Below, piece by piece: positions 1-9,039 of a stretch of DNA of 20,542 nucleotides. The position numbers and the translations under genes were made by a program. Position 1 is the first letter of the stretch; each line of letters begins with the position of its first letter. Below the pieces are notes generated by a model. That model searched no databases and was not told where the DNA came from. It was given only the letters and a program-made list of their open reading frames with translations. Origin of the DNA: JBGTIS01 sp041745535 (GTDB lineage: Bacteria > Bacteroidota > Bacteroidia > Cytophagales > Cyclobacteriaceae); the NCBI GenBank assembly GCA_041745535.1, contig JBGTIS010000227.1, positions 1 through 20,542 on the forward strand, read 5' to 3'.

Positions 1-25
1 GATAAAAAATTTCGGGTACAGACAT
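1..25 (-). CDS. Possible 5' end of a further polysaccharide-locus gene, cut by the window edge
   Basis: On the minus strand an ATG at 25 opens a frame that reads MSVPEIFY and is still open at the window edge. Its distance from the stop of the preceding glycosyltransferase (35 bases) matches the spacing between other genes of this locus. A second ATG at 50, in another frame, is also open to the edge, so the start cannot be decided. Too little is visible to name a product. I include it only because a co-directional gene is expected here; chance is a real alternative. Confidence 0.25.
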
Positions 26-60
26 GGTCTGCAACCGATGATAATACCATTTTATATCCA

Positions 61-1182
61 TTACTGGTTTTTGTTAAGAACTTCCCTATAAATATGCAGT
101 ATCTTTTCCCTGATCACCGCTGCGGTATAGTTTGATACTGCTTTGGCATGATTCCTTAATGCTATTTCTTTATATAAACTTTCTTCCGTTACCAGTTTCA
201 TCAAAGGCTCTTCAAAAATTTCGGGGTCTTTGCTTTCCGTTAAAAATCCATTCACACCATGTTCTACCACATCTCCTATTCCGGCATTGTAGCGGGATAT
301 AACAGGCATACCGTACAACATTGCCTCAAGAATGGCTACGGGCAGCCCTTCGCCATAATAAGTAGGGAAAAGCAAAATATGTGAATTCAAAAGCGTTTCT
401 TTCTTTTGCTCGTTGCGTACATAGCCTAAAAATTTAATGCCTGGGATATTATTTTGCGCTACATAGTCCTTTACAGCCGGAAGTTCTTCCCCATCTCCGG
501 CAATTATCAATTCCATCGGATAATGAGGTAGTTTTTGTGAAACTTTATGAAAGGCATCAATGGCAATATAAACCCCTTTGTTTTTTACAATTCTGGAAAA
601 GAAAAGTATGCTAACGCGTTTCTTTTTTGAAGCTATTTTCTTTTCCAGATCAAGTTCGTTCAAATAACTATCGTCAGCTACGGTTGTTTCAATCCAAAAT
701 CTGGTTTTTTCCGGATTTACGCCGAGGCCAATAAGCTTTTGCTTAAAAACCTGGCTTAACACAATAAAGTTATGGCATCGCTGATAGGTTTTTGAAAAAG
801 CAAATTTAAGAAAGCCCGATTGCTTTAATTTTTCCTCAAACGCATTGTCCCAGCCATGAAAAAATACCAGAACTTTTTTGCCCAACAATAAGGTTAAGAA
901 AATGAACATTCCATCGCGCAGGAATGAATTTCTGTTGAATGAAGGATTGACGTGAACCAGTTGAATATTATCTCTTTTTATCAATTTATAGAATAGCACA
1001 TAGTTTTTTATTAATCTGAACGCTGTGTCAAATGCGGATTCTTTTTCAAACGAAGTAATGGGTAAGTGTTGTACATGCGTAGTGTCGTCCAGTTTCAGGG
1101 TATTAAAAAACCCGCTCACACCACCCATATCATTGGGGTCAGGCGACAAAAGAAGGATTTTTTTTTGGTAATTAGCATTCAT
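61..1182 (-). CDS. GT-B glycosyltransferase, family 4 type
   Basis: This 373-residue protein is a retaining GT-B glycosyltransferase of the GT4 type, expected to move a sugar from a nucleotide-sugar donor to a growing lipid-linked glycan on the cytoplasmic side of the membrane. The N-terminal half has the MGGVSGF loop (residues 19-25), which corresponds to the GG(V/A) acceptor-side loop of the family. The C-terminal half has the donor-site segment FFSRIVKNKG (194-203), AGDGEE (228-233), and the E-x7-E motif starting EGLP (Glu278 and Glu286) followed by LEAMLYGMPVIS. Length is normal for the family and there is no signal peptide. It is the last complete gene of the locus in transcription order, 31 bases after its neighbour. 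Donor and acceptor sugars cannot be read from sequence. The ATG at 1182 is the natural start, just before the Rossmann strand KKILLLSP. Confidence 0.9.
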   Translation of the reverse strand: MNANYQKKILLLSPDPNDMGGVSGFFNTLKLDDTTHVQHLPITSFEKESAFDTAFRLIKNYVLFYKLIKRDNIQLVHVNPSFNRNSFLRDGMFIFLTLLLGKKVLVFFHGWDNAFEEKLKQSGFLKFAFSKTYQRCHNFIVLSQVFKQKLIGLGVNPEKTRFWIETTVADDSYLNELDLEKKIASKKKRVSILFFSRIVKNKGVYIAIDAFHKVSQKLPHYPMELIIAGDGEELPAVKDYVAQNNIPGIKFLGYVRNEQKKETLLNSHILLFPTYYGEGLPVAILEAMLYGMPVISRYNAGIGDVVEHGVNGFLTESKDPEIFEEPLMKLVTEESLYKEIALRNHAKAVSNYTAAVIREKILHIYREVLNKNQ

Positions 1183-1213
1183 ACATCATTAGTTTGGCAA
1201 TACTTCAATCAGA

Positions 1214-2371
1214 TTAATCTGTTTTATAGCTGCTGAAAAACTCATTGAGACCTTCAGAAATAGCTTTCCAGGTAAATCGCCGTTCTACAATTTCTCTTCC
1301 TTCTTTTCCCCATAAGGATAGTTTTCGCCGATTTTCCATAGCATACTTAATGCCTTCCGCAATATTGGCCGGATCGTTATCTTTTACGAAAACCGCGCAA
1401 TTGGCCGATTCGGTAATATTTCGGAAAACCCGAAGTTCGCTGCACAACACTACTTTCTCCATCGCCATATATTCCAGAATTTTTAAAGGCACATTGCCTT
1501 CCCAGTATTCCAGCAATGGATACGCCAACATACAAAGGTCAGCCTGCTGAATTAATCCAGGAATGGTTTCGTAGGGTTGCAAACCTAAAAAACTTACCTG
1601 ATCGGTCACTTTTAGGCTCTTGGCCGAATCCTGTAAAGTATCCAGATATTTTCCCGCACCAATAATGGTAAAAGTTACCGGTAAGTTATGCTCTTTTAAA
1701 AGCGCTATGGCTTCAATAATTTCTACCAAACCTCTGTTAGGGGTAAGGCCACCATGAAAAAATACAGAAAAAACTGGTTTATCAGGCCCAGGCACTTCCG
1801 CAACTGTGGTAGATTGAAATAATTCCGTGTCAACTCCCGAAGGCCAGATGTGGTAATCAGGATGTAATTTAACCTTTACATCGTTCTGGAGCTGCCGGTG
1901 TAAGCCTTCCGAAATATAGGAAACACCATCCTGATATTTTCTATTATACCAAACAGCTGCTTTGGTAAAAAATAGCAAAAATTTATTGCTGAAAGAATTC
2001 GCTGTATTGGTTGTTTCATTATGAATAGCCGTCCGGTGGTCTAAAATCACAATAGGTTTTTTCTTTCTAAAAATGTAGATCACAGAAAAAAAGAAGGACC
2101 ACACATCTAAAATTACCAGGTCGGCTTTCACTTTTTTATTAATTTTTACGAATTCAATAAACGAATTTATTAAATAGGTAAGCCGCTTAATATAAGGCAG
2201 ATTAAAAGTTTTTATATAGGTAATTTGGCTACAGAAGCCTCTTTTCACTTTATCGTAAGGAAAAAGATAATGGATATCATGATCGTTTTTCAGGTGTTTG
2301 TAAGTTTCGCGCCAGGTAGTAATGTGGGTGCCATTATCTACTTCTACTTTGTATATCCAAATAATTTTCAT
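1214..2371 (-). CDS. GT-B glycosyltransferase, family 4 type
   Basis: A GT4-type glycosyltransferase of 385 residues from the ATG at 2371. An in-frame TTG at 2392 would add seven residues, but that start overlaps the stop of the upstream sulfotransferase. The ATG begins directly at the first Rossmann strand (MKIIWIYKV) and leaves an 8-base gap, so I prefer it. Visible donor-domain elements are FFHGGLTPNRG (205-214), the IIGAGKYL strand-loop (236-243), FLGLQPYETIP (261-271), and the motif region EYWEGNVPLKILEYMA ending near residue 303, where Glu300 is the conserved nucleotide-sugar contact. No signal peptide or membrane segment is evident, though the region near residues 93-110 is hydrophobic and may lie on the membrane. 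It should act on lipid-linked intermediates of the polysaccharide. Sugar specificity is unknown. Confidence 0.9.
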   Translation of the reverse strand: MKIIWIYKVEVDNGTHITTWRETYKHLKNDHDIHYLFPYDKVKRGFCSQITYIKTFNLPYIKRLTYLINSFIEFVKINKKVKADLVILDVWSFFFSVIYIFRKKKPIVILDHRTAIHNETTNTANSFSNKFLLFFTKAAVWYNRKYQDGVSYISEGLHRQLQNDVKVKLHPDYHIWPSGVDTELFQSTTVAEVPGPDKPVFSVFFHGGLTPNRGLVEIIEAIALLKEHNLPVTFTIIGAGKYLDTLQDSAKSLKVTDQVSFLGLQPYETIPGLIQQADLCMLAYPLLEYWEGNVPLKILEYMAMEKVVLCSELRVFRNITESANCAVFVKDNDPANIAEGIKYAMENRRKLSLWGKEGREIVERRFTWKAISEGLNEFFSSYKTD

Positions 2372-2379
2372 GCGATAAT

Positions 2380-3324
2380 TTAACTTAACCAATATTTTTT
2401 ATTGGGCAGGTAGTCGCCAAAAGTATAAATATCCAGATCAAATACCTGCAGGATTTTCATGAGGTGTTTTTCCTGTTCAACATCAACTTTTTTCCTCCAT
2501 TTCTCGATCAGCCACTTTTTGTTATTTTCATAGTTAGCCGAATCGCTTAAGAATGAAGTAGTTTCCTGGTTGGATTTTGATACCGAATTAGAAGGTACAG
2601 CAATGCCCTGTAGCATTCGTTCTTTATCTTCCAGTTCCAGATAATCAGCCAGTTTACTGATAATTGGGGCAGGATGCAGGGTAAGCTGCTCGTAGGTAAT
2701 GATGAGCAAATCTTTGGGCGGATTTCTCAGGGGCGGGGCATTTTGAAAACACCAGTCCAGCACCATTTTTTCCATTTCACTACCTTTCGCGATGATTTCT
2801 TTCGCGAATTCAAGCTGTTTGGCTGTAAAGTTCTTACTGTATGCTGACGTTACAAAAGAGGTAAGTCGGGGATAAACCTCGCGCGATAAAGAAACCGGAA
2901 TGGGGTGGCGAATTGAAAAGATTATTTTTCCATTAAAAGTATCTCTGAACCATTCTAACCGGTCTTCGCCGGCAAACAGTATTTTAAAAATTATGCGATT
3001 GGTAATAAACCGGTGGTGCTTTTGCTGCGGTAAAATATCCGCGAATGATACCTGCTTGCTTCCCTTCACAAAAAGGTTGATATAAGCCTTAATTTTATCG
3101 AGTGAGGCTTCGCTTTGTAGGGTATCCCAATCGTGGATACCTAGTACTTCTCTGATTTTCTCCTTTCTGATGTTAAAAGGCTCATTACACTGTTTGATGC
3201 CTTTCTGAGAAAGAATAAGTTCCATCACCCAGGTTGAACCGCTCCGGGGTGTTGAAAAATAGAATATATTGGGTTTTTCCCCTTGTTTATGGTGGCTGGA
3301 AATATATCGGATAATCTCTTTCAC
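2380..3324 (-). CDS. PAPS-dependent sulfotransferase-fold protein
   Basis: This 314-residue protein should transfer sulfate from PAPS to a hydroxyl (or amine) of the glycan made by this locus. The 5'-phosphosulfate-binding loop is clear: FSTPRSGSTW at residues 23-32. The 3'-phosphate-binding segment is FSIRHPIPVSLSR (136-148), with Arg139 and a downstream serine. The family's YExL element is at 211-214 (YEQL). The start is a GTG at 3324. The next in-frame Met (residue 34) lies inside the P-loop, so an internal start would destroy the active site. The stop of the upstream glycosyltransferase overlaps this GTG by one base (TAGTG), which implies translational coupling. Sulfation of glycan is inferred from context; protein or lipid substrates are not excluded. 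Confidence 0.85.
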   Translation of the reverse strand: MKEIIRYISSHHKQGEKPNIFYFSTPRSGSTWVMELILSQKGIKQCNEPFNIRKEKIREVLGIHDWDTLQSEASLDKIKAYINLFVKGSKQVSFADILPQQKHHRFITNRIIFKILFAGEDRLEWFRDTFNGKIIFSIRHPIPVSLSREVYPRLTSFVTSAYSKNFTAKQLEFAKEIIAKGSEMEKMVLDWCFQNAPPLRNPPKDLLIITYEQLTLHPAPIISKLADYLELEDKERMLQGIAVPSNSVSKSNQETTSFLSDSANYENNKKWLIEKWRKKVDVEQEKHLMKILQVFDLDIYTFGDYLPNKKYWLS

Positions 3325-4433
3325 TATTGCTCTGAGTATTGGTAAGAAGGTAATGGGCTAAAATATGGTAACAATAGTTTTATATTAGATAAAGAGTAGT
3401 TTTTTATAGCAAACTGATAACTTCGTTCAGCTATTTGTTGTCTCTCTTCCGGTTGGTTTATTAAAAATGATACATCCTGAATTAATTGTTCAAGGTTTCC
3501 GGAAGCCCCTCCCAAATTGTTATTTTTCAACACAAAATCGGGATCAATCAGTAAACTTACAACGGCCACTTTTCTTAACCATGCCTGAATAAAAGTATTG
3601 GGGAAACCTTCGGCTTTACTCGTATTCACGAATATATGGGAAGCAGCCAGTATTTCGTTTACCTTTTCCAGGGGTAACTCACCCAGGTAAGAAAGATTTT
3701 TGATTTGATTAACTTCCTGTTGCAGTTTCCCTTCCCATTCACTGTTTTGAATAGCACCGATCATCGTAAATTCAACATTAGCATGTTCCTGAAAAGCCTT
3801 CGCTAACTGGAGAAATATGTGAGGTTGTTTGCTGGCTTTAATGCTGGCTACCCAAACAATTTTGATGGGCTTATTTTCTTTTTTTATAAGCTTCGCTTCC
3901 GGATGAAAATTGGGAATAATAGCCGTACAGGGCACTCCATAATTTTTCTGTAATAATTGATTCTGATACGCTGCCTGCCCAATGATAACATCCGCTCGTT
4001 TTACGCCATATTCAAAAATTTTCCTATCGATATACCGTAAAAAAGATCTTTTGTTTTTAACGCGATACTGGCTTACATCCTGTACATGCGCAATATGCCA
4101 TATTAATTTACAGTCGTGCTTTTGACAGTACCGGGCGGCCATGCCTACATAAGGCACATCTACCCTGGTATAAATAATATCAGGTTGTATAACTTCCAAA
4201 AACTTCATAACCTGCGCATAGTCCACACATCGCATGAATTTGGTCAGGAATTGATCCTGGTTTATCTGGTAAATTTTTATGCCATCGTCATCGGTAAGGC
4301 TGGTACTTCTACAGATATAATATATGTCATAAATTCCTTCTTTCCTCAGCGCATCCATGATATACCGAACCTGGATTTCAGCGCCACCCAATATTCCACT
4401 CCAATGTGCCGGTAATATAAAGCAAACCTTCAT
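3324..4433 (-). CDS. GT-B glycosyltransferase, family 4 type, with an E-x7-Q motif
   Basis: A 369-residue GT4-type glycosyltransferase. The N-terminal loop LGGAEIQ (15-21) matches the GGAE acceptor-side signature. The donor domain shows VWVASIKASKQP (193-204), FTMIGA (222-227), YLGELPLEKV (249-258) and SKAEGFPNTFIQAW (272-285). In that last motif the usual second glutamate of E-x7-E is glutamine (Glu275, Gln283). From memory, EGFPNTFxQAW variants occur in other GT4 proteins, so the enzyme is probably active. The start is ATG at 4433, 19 bases after the stop of the preceding sulfotransferase. Its stop overlaps the GTG start of the next sulfotransferase by one base. That pairing suggests the sugar it adds and the next sulfation step are produced together. 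Confidence 0.9.
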   Translation of the reverse strand: MKVCFILPAHWSGILGGAEIQVRYIMDALRKEGIYDIYYICRSTSLTDDDGIKIYQINQDQFLTKFMRCVDYAQVMKFLEVIQPDIIYTRVDVPYVGMAARYCQKHDCKLIWHIAHVQDVSQYRVKNKRSFLRYIDRKIFEYGVKRADVIIGQAAYQNQLLQKNYGVPCTAIIPNFHPEAKLIKKENKPIKIVWVASIKASKQPHIFLQLAKAFQEHANVEFTMIGAIQNSEWEGKLQQEVNQIKNLSYLGELPLEKVNEILAASHIFVNTSKAEGFPNTFIQAWLRKVAVVSLLIDPDFVLKNNNLGGASGNLEQLIQDVSFLINQPEERQQIAERSYQFAIKNYSLSNIKLLLPYFSPLPSYQYSEQ

Positions 4434-4452
4434 TGACTATTTTATAGTTTTA

Positions 4453-5364
4453 TCAAACTTTGACAGAATTAAGCTGATGCGTAACACGCTCAGCCGGATA
4501 CAGCGATTTAATTTCTTTGCGCAGAAAAATTTTCAGGATGGCTTTTTCAAAACCATTTAATTCGTCCTGCCAACGGTTTAACGAGCCCTGATAAATTCCT
4601 TTTGTAGTAGTCGCATCCTGATAGGATGAATCTTTGGCAGGAGGATTCAACATTTCATCTTTGAAATCAATATCCACAAACTCGCATATTCTTTTTATCA
4701 CAGCTTCGGGCTGGGTGGTTAGATCCTCATATCTGAACAGTACATAGGCTGGATTAGAAGCATTTTTTTCATGAAACTTAAACGCGATTTTATAAGAAAT
4801 AAACGTGCCCATTAATATTTTGCAGGTGGCGATAAACTTTTTCAAATTACCCTCTTGCCAGCCCCGGTGCTTTTTTTTCTGAGACGCGTAAATTGCCAGC
4901 GGATTGCGCGTAAGGTGCAAAACTTTACAGTTGGGGTACCAATCAAACAGTATTTGTGATTGGGTAACGTGTACCGGAAATTTAGCGCCTGCTTTCTGCT
5001 TTCCATGGGCAGCGGCATCGAATATGAGCACCGATTCCAAAATTGCCTGGTGCGACCTGTCGGATTGCTCAATTAAAGTGTAAAGTTCTTCTTTGGTACC
5101 TTTCATCCAGTTCCAGTAAGTACCAAAAAATTTAGTGGCAAAGCAGTAATCCACCAGTTTTTGAAGTTTTGCTTCCGAATCTATTTTCCCAATTTCATCA
5201 TCAATAATAGAAGCGGCATCTTTTCGAATCCATTTCGGATTAATATAGTGGATTTCGTTGCTGATGTGAATATCAGAATTGGAAGAAATGATATTTTGAT
5301 ACACCTTAGATCCGGTTCGGGGCATTCCTACAATAAAAATATATGGATCGACCAATTTTTTCAT
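4453..5364 (-). CDS. PAPS-dependent sulfotransferase-fold protein
   Basis: A 303-residue sulfotransferase-family protein. The P-loop-like PAPS site is IVGMPRTGSK (11-20). A GAKFP segment (126-130) is placed where this group has its conserved lysine. The 3'-phosphate-binding stretch is LHLTRNPLAIYAS (149-161, Arg153 and Ser161), and YEDL occurs at 212-215. The C-terminal half, with GSLNRWQDEL near 260-269, resembles Sulfotransfer_3-like proteins, where a late tryptophan-containing segment follows the fold core. No signal peptide is present, so it should act in the cytoplasm, before export. ATG at 5364 is chosen because it lies just ahead of the first beta strand. It sits between another sulfotransferase (60 bases upstream) and a GT4 gene (19 bases downstream). 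The target position on the glycan is unknown. Confidence 0.85.
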   Translation of the reverse strand: MKKLVDPYIFIVGMPRTGSKVYQNIISSNSDIHISNEIHYINPKWIRKDAASIIDDEIGKIDSEAKLQKLVDYCFATKFFGTYWNWMKGTKEELYTLIEQSDRSHQAILESVLIFDAAAHGKQKAGAKFPVHVTQSQILFDWYPNCKVLHLTRNPLAIYASQKKKHRGWQEGNLKKFIATCKILMGTFISYKIAFKFHEKNASNPAYVLFRYEDLTTQPEAVIKRICEFVDIDFKDEMLNPPAKDSSYQDATTTKGIYQGSLNRWQDELNGFEKAILKIFLRKEIKSLYPAERVTHQLNSVKV

Positions 5365-5424
5365 TTACTATGACATTCAAAACTGAGTAAAAATTTCTTT
5401 TTCATGGGCAACACTAAATTCTAA

Positions 5425-6240
5425 TTATGCTTTGATTTTATTCCAGTGTTCCAGATTAATTCCTGTTAAATTCTGCAACTTTAAGTTCTCTTCTTTATAC
5501 ACCTCATTGGTAAGCCATTTCTTTGTCTCCGGATTCATTTCAGGATATTCAATCATATTCATTTTTTCGATACTATAGGCGAGATTTTTCAACCCCAAAC
5601 GCTTCACTACTTTCGATGAATAAAACAAAGCCCTGCTTTTGCCCAGATTAGGCTTTGAACTGGCTGAATTTATTTTCGCGTTTTGAATGGATGACTGATA
5701 AGAAGGATCTATCTCTAAAAAATTGTATATTTTCTTCAGAAAGGCATCCGGATCGTTTTTAATATCCTCGTATAATAAAAACAGAAACTGATCAGGTTTA
5801 CAATATTTCAAATACCTGTTAATATTTTTAAAATAGTACCCTTCTTCAATAAATTCAGGTTTCTGGTTTATTTTTTCTTCAAAAGACAAATATTTATTGG
5901 CCTTATATTTTGATTTGGCATTCCAAAACCTGGAATATACCCTATCTACAGGGTTTCTGAGCGAAATAATAAACTTCAGGTTACTACCTAAATCATGGTG
6001 TATGCGTTCAGGAACTTTTTCAATATGCAGATAGTCTGGAGTAGCCTCTCCTATTGCTTTTTCATTTTTTACTCCTTTAAAGAAGTTTTCATAATATTCT
6101 ATACCCTTGTCGTAATTATTATTAAAAAAATGCAGCTCCTTTTCAGCAGGCATAAATATATCTGGATGATCCTTAATATTTTTCTGAATCCATGTGGTTC
6201 CAGCCCTTGGAGCCCCTATTATTAGAAAATTAGGTAACAT
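5425..6240 (-). CDS. Sulfotransferase of the heparan-sulfate N-sulfotransferase-like type
   Basis: This 271-residue protein is the clearest carbohydrate-type sulfotransferase here. It begins almost at once with the PAPS loop IIGAPRAGTTW (7-17). It then has KELHFF (34-39), equivalent to the KExHFF element of heparan sulfate sulfotransferases that carries the catalytic glutamate (Glu35). EATPDYL follows at 65-71, and the 3'-phosphate site LRNPVDRVYSRFW at 94-106 (Arg95, Ser103). YEDI is at 157-160. Length and motif order fit the bacterial Sulfotransfer_1 group, which supports sugar hydroxyl or amine as the acceptor. It lies between the polymerase-like gene (39 bases upstream) and a second sulfotransferase. 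By eye this gene is among the most AT-rich of the window: a hand count of 5881-5940 gives 17 G+C in 60. Confidence 0.9.
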   Translation of the reverse strand: MLPNFLIIGAPRAGTTWIQKNIKDHPDIFMPAEKELHFFNNNYDKGIEYYENFFKGVKNEKAIGEATPDYLHIEKVPERIHHDLGSNLKFIISLRNPVDRVYSRFWNAKSKYKANKYLSFEEKINQKPEFIEEGYYFKNINRYLKYCKPDQFLFLLYEDIKNDPDAFLKKIYNFLEIDPSYQSSIQNAKINSASSKPNLGKSRALFYSSKVVKRLGLKNLAYSIEKMNMIEYPEMNPETKKWLTNEVYKEENLKLQNLTGINLEHWNKIKA

Positions 6241-6279
6241 ATTTTAATATTTAGCAATTATTTTCGTCTGATGATTAGA

Positions 6280-7686
6280 TTAGTATGATTTAACTACCGC
6301 TCCTTTTACCCAATCATCTTTCTCTTCTTTTTCTGACAGGTCCTTTTTGTAAGGCAATTTTAAGTTAGGATACAATAAGGTAGCAATAATAAAAGCGTGG
6401 GACAGCAAGAAAACAAGGTTGTGATAGGGCGCATATAGCAGCATAAAAATCACAATTGTTTTCCTGATAATATGGTGTTCCTGTCGCATTTCAGTATGAT
6501 TGGTTTTTCTGAAATACAAGGCCATCAGAAACAGAAAATAGAGGCCCATACCTAAAAAACCGGTTTCTGATAACAACATAGAAATTACAGAACGTTCAAT
6601 ATTATATCCCGGATATTTTAAGGCAAGGTATCCTTCCGCACCGCCTACTCTGCTTTCAGATACAGATCCTGGCCCTCTGCCCAATAGTAAGTGAAATGGA
6701 TCATCTTTTATTAAGTCATATGCAAATTCTATAGCTGACCCCCTTCTTAATTCTCCCCCTTTTGAAAATTTACTATCATCTGAATCGTTGCCAAATAAGT
6801 AGTTGCCAATGTACTCAGGGTCGGTAAGGTAAGCATAGGAACCTGCTTTTCGTACACTCCCTACGTTCTCTACGATAATGGCATTAAATATAAATATTCC
6901 CCCAAACAGCAGCACCACCACATAAGCAATCACTTTAAATTGGCGCCAAAAAGCTTTTATTCCTACCTGATATACTAAAATGCACAATACCAGAATAATG
7001 AACAGCAAACCTGCTTTATTATTAGCAATCGCAATGGACCCTACCAGGATTAGTAGCGTGGTGCTGGGTGATAACTTGATGAGTTTCTTCCCTTTGAACC
7101 AATAAGCCATTACAATGATAATACAGATAACCTGGTAGAATAAATATTCGCCATCTACAGTAAATCCACCTGTGATCATGTCGCCTGAATTGATCCTTAA
7201 AAGAGTAACAAATACCACGCGCTGAAACACGGCAAACGCGGCCAGAAAAAGCCCTGTTTTTATAATAAATGTGTAAATATCATCTAAAGTGTATTTTTCA
7301 TATACACTTTTCATTATTATGATGGCCGTAATTATATAGATAAATCCCCTTTGAGCGAAAATAAGAGAAACAAGAGGAGTTTTGTTGTAAAACATAGATA
7401 ATACAGAAGCAATCAGGAAGAAAAAAAAGATCCAAAGTACCCTGGGAGGGAACCTTAACCTGGTTTTTCGATAAAAGAATATGGATAATATGGCACACCC
7501 TATAAAAAATAGCTGCGGTATCCATCGGATTATGGTAGGCAGATCGACAAAATAACGGTCAATATAACCAATAGGTAAAAAAACAGCTATGAACGCCATC
7601 CAGAATACCAATGTTTTCTGCTTCATGGTGATGGGTAGCAGAATTACCACAGCCAGCACCGCGATGATGATTAATAAAGAACTCAT
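6280..7686 (-). CDS. Wzy-like polysaccharide polymerase / O-antigen ligase family membrane protein
   Basis: A 468-residue integral membrane protein with roughly ten to twelve hydrophobic segments, running from the first (about 3-20) to the last near residues 410-440. A long hydrophilic loop between about residues 275 and 380 is predicted to be periplasmic. It contains LLGRGPGSVSESR and is followed by a segment ending SETGFLGMGLYF. This layout, with a big periplasmic loop near the C terminus and a G-x-G-P-x-S style motif, is characteristic of the O-antigen ligase / Wzy superfamily. The C-terminal tail is charged and cytoplasmic. Because a Wzx-like flippase is in the same operon, a polymerase that joins flipped repeat units is more likely than a lipid-A ligase, but sequence alone does not separate the two. 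Neighbour spacing is 35 and 39 bases, consistent with one transcript. Confidence 0.8.
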   Translation of the reverse strand: MSSLLIIIAVLAVVILLPITMKQKTLVFWMAFIAVFLPIGYIDRYFVDLPTIIRWIPQLFFIGCAILSIFFYRKTRLRFPPRVLWIFFFFLIASVLSMFYNKTPLVSLIFAQRGFIYIITAIIIMKSVYEKYTLDDIYTFIIKTGLFLAAFAVFQRVVFVTLLRINSGDMITGGFTVDGEYLFYQVICIIIVMAYWFKGKKLIKLSPSTTLLILVGSIAIANNKAGLLFIILVLCILVYQVGIKAFWRQFKVIAYVVVLLFGGIFIFNAIIVENVGSVRKAGSYAYLTDPEYIGNYLFGNDSDDSKFSKGGELRRGSAIEFAYDLIKDDPFHLLLGRGPGSVSESRVGGAEGYLALKYPGYNIERSVISMLLSETGFLGMGLYFLFLMALYFRKTNHTEMRQEHHIIRKTIVIFMLLYAPYHNLVFLLSHAFIIATLLYPNLKLPYKKDLSEKEEKDDWVKGAVVKSY

Positions 7687-7721
7687 ACCGTTAGCTTTTT
7701 AAATCATGTTAAACTTTAATG

Positions 7722-9008
7722 CTATCCTCCCACCAATACTTTGGCTATTGATTCTATGGTGCTTAAATCAGTAACACTTTTTTTGTGCTTCCTGATCGCT
7801 ATAGCTTCCTGATAGCAATCGATATATTGTTGGGCTATATTTTCCCAGTCATATTTTTCGGCTTCTTCTAATCCATTTTCAATAAGCGCGTTTTTTAGAA
7901 ATTCATTTCCCAGTACTTCCAGAATATGGTCTGCCAGGGCTTTGGTGTTTCTTACCGGTGAAACCAATCCGTTAAACTTATGGCGAACCAAATCGATGCA
8001 CCCGGGAGCATTGGTTACCACCGCTGGTAATCCAGCAGCCATTGCCTCTATATTTACCAGCCCAAAACTTTCAATTAAAGTAGGAAAAGCAAAAACATCC
8101 GCAGCCTTATAAAGGCCAATCAGGTCGCCAGAAGGAAACATTAACTTGGTATCACCATCTCGTTTTTTAATCCCGATTACCGGCAAAAATTTCAGGTACT
8201 GTGCTACACCCAAAGTATGCGCTAAGCTTCCGATTTCTTCGGCGCCTTGCCCCACAATTACCCACAATATATCCGTTCTGGTTTGAGTAATGTGCCGTAT
8301 AATTTCCGGAATATATTTATACCCCTTTTTCGGATGATTACGCCCTACAGTAATAATTATTTTTTTATCAGCAGGTAAATTTAGCGAATGTTTCAACGCT
8401 TTTTCATCCGAAGGAAAATCCTTAATATAGTTGAAATTTATACCATTCGGAATACTTCTTATTACATGCTCGGGTATGCCCAATGATTTGTAATCGTTTT
8501 TAATCGTGTGGCTGATGGCAGTTACCAGATGACAGCTTAACAGCGCTTTTCTCAAACGCTTTTCGTAATCCGGATTCAAACGCCAGCCATAATTAATTTC
8601 AGGAAGTTTCTGTATATCAATGCCATGACAGGTACCGACCACAGGCACACCCATTTTTTTTAAAAAAGGTAAGGCATACATTACCAATGGGCCCATCTGA
8701 CTAACATGCCATACATCAAATTTATATTTCCACTGGTAATACTGAATTTGGATACCAAGTAACCAGGCGGCATCAATTCCCAGCTTTTGCAATCGACGAA
8801 TTACTGATATGGTTCGTGCCATAACCGGCAGCAACGTATATGGCAGATTATTTTTTAGCTGTAGAAAAGCCACTCTGTTGCGTGTTGCCCGGGTTAACAA
8901 AAAAACCTTATGTCCCGCTTTATGTTGCTGCGCCGCAAGGTTATGTACTACCACCTGTGTGCCTCCTACATATGGGAAAAAATTAGCTGGCAAATGTGCT
9001 ATTCTCAT
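7722..9008 (-). CDS. GT-B glycosyltransferase, family 4 type
   Basis: A 428-residue GT4 glycosyltransferase, the longest of the four here. The acceptor-side loop YVGGTQVVV is at 13-21. The middle segment GTCHGIDIQKLP (125-136) and IPNGIN (186-191) are typical. The donor site is VGRNHPKKG (221-229, Arg223 and Lys228 being the conserved phosphate-binding pair), followed by IVGQGAEE (251-258). The E-x7-E motif is ESFGLVNIE (Glu313, Glu321), then AMAAGLPAVVTNAPG. All hallmarks are intact. The C-terminal extension of about 50 residues is helical-looking and has no motif I recognise. The gene sits 31 bases after the flippase and 35 bases before the polymerase-like gene. As the first glycosyltransferase of the transcript it could add an early sugar of the repeat unit, but gene order is weak evidence for that. 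Confidence 0.92.
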   Translation of the reverse strand: MRIAHLPANFFPYVGGTQVVVHNLAAQQHKAGHKVFLLTRATRNRVAFLQLKNNLPYTLLPVMARTISVIRRLQKLGIDAAWLLGIQIQYYQWKYKFDVWHVSQMGPLVMYALPFLKKMGVPVVGTCHGIDIQKLPEINYGWRLNPDYEKRLRKALLSCHLVTAISHTIKNDYKSLGIPEHVIRSIPNGINFNYIKDFPSDEKALKHSLNLPADKKIIITVGRNHPKKGYKYIPEIIRHITQTRTDILWVIVGQGAEEIGSLAHTLGVAQYLKFLPVIGIKKRDGDTKLMFPSGDLIGLYKAADVFAFPTLIESFGLVNIEAMAAGLPAVVTNAPGCIDLVRHKFNGLVSPVRNTKALADHILEVLGNEFLKNALIENGLEEAEKYDWENIAQQYIDCYQEAIAIRKHKKSVTDLSTIESIAKVLVGG

Positions 9009-9039
9009 AAATTGTTAATTAACAGGCAATCATTTAATA

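Noticed and set aside
1210..1221. 12-base palindrome CAGATTAATCTG over the stop of a glycosyltransferase gene
   Set aside because: Too short and loop-free for a terminator, with no T run next to it; such palindromes are expected by chance in 20 kb.
6280..7686. WaaL-type lipid-A O-antigen ligase as the main call
   Set aside because: The fold is shared, but the presence of a flippase and several glycosyltransferases in one operon favours a Wzy-type polymerase; ligase is kept only as an alternative.
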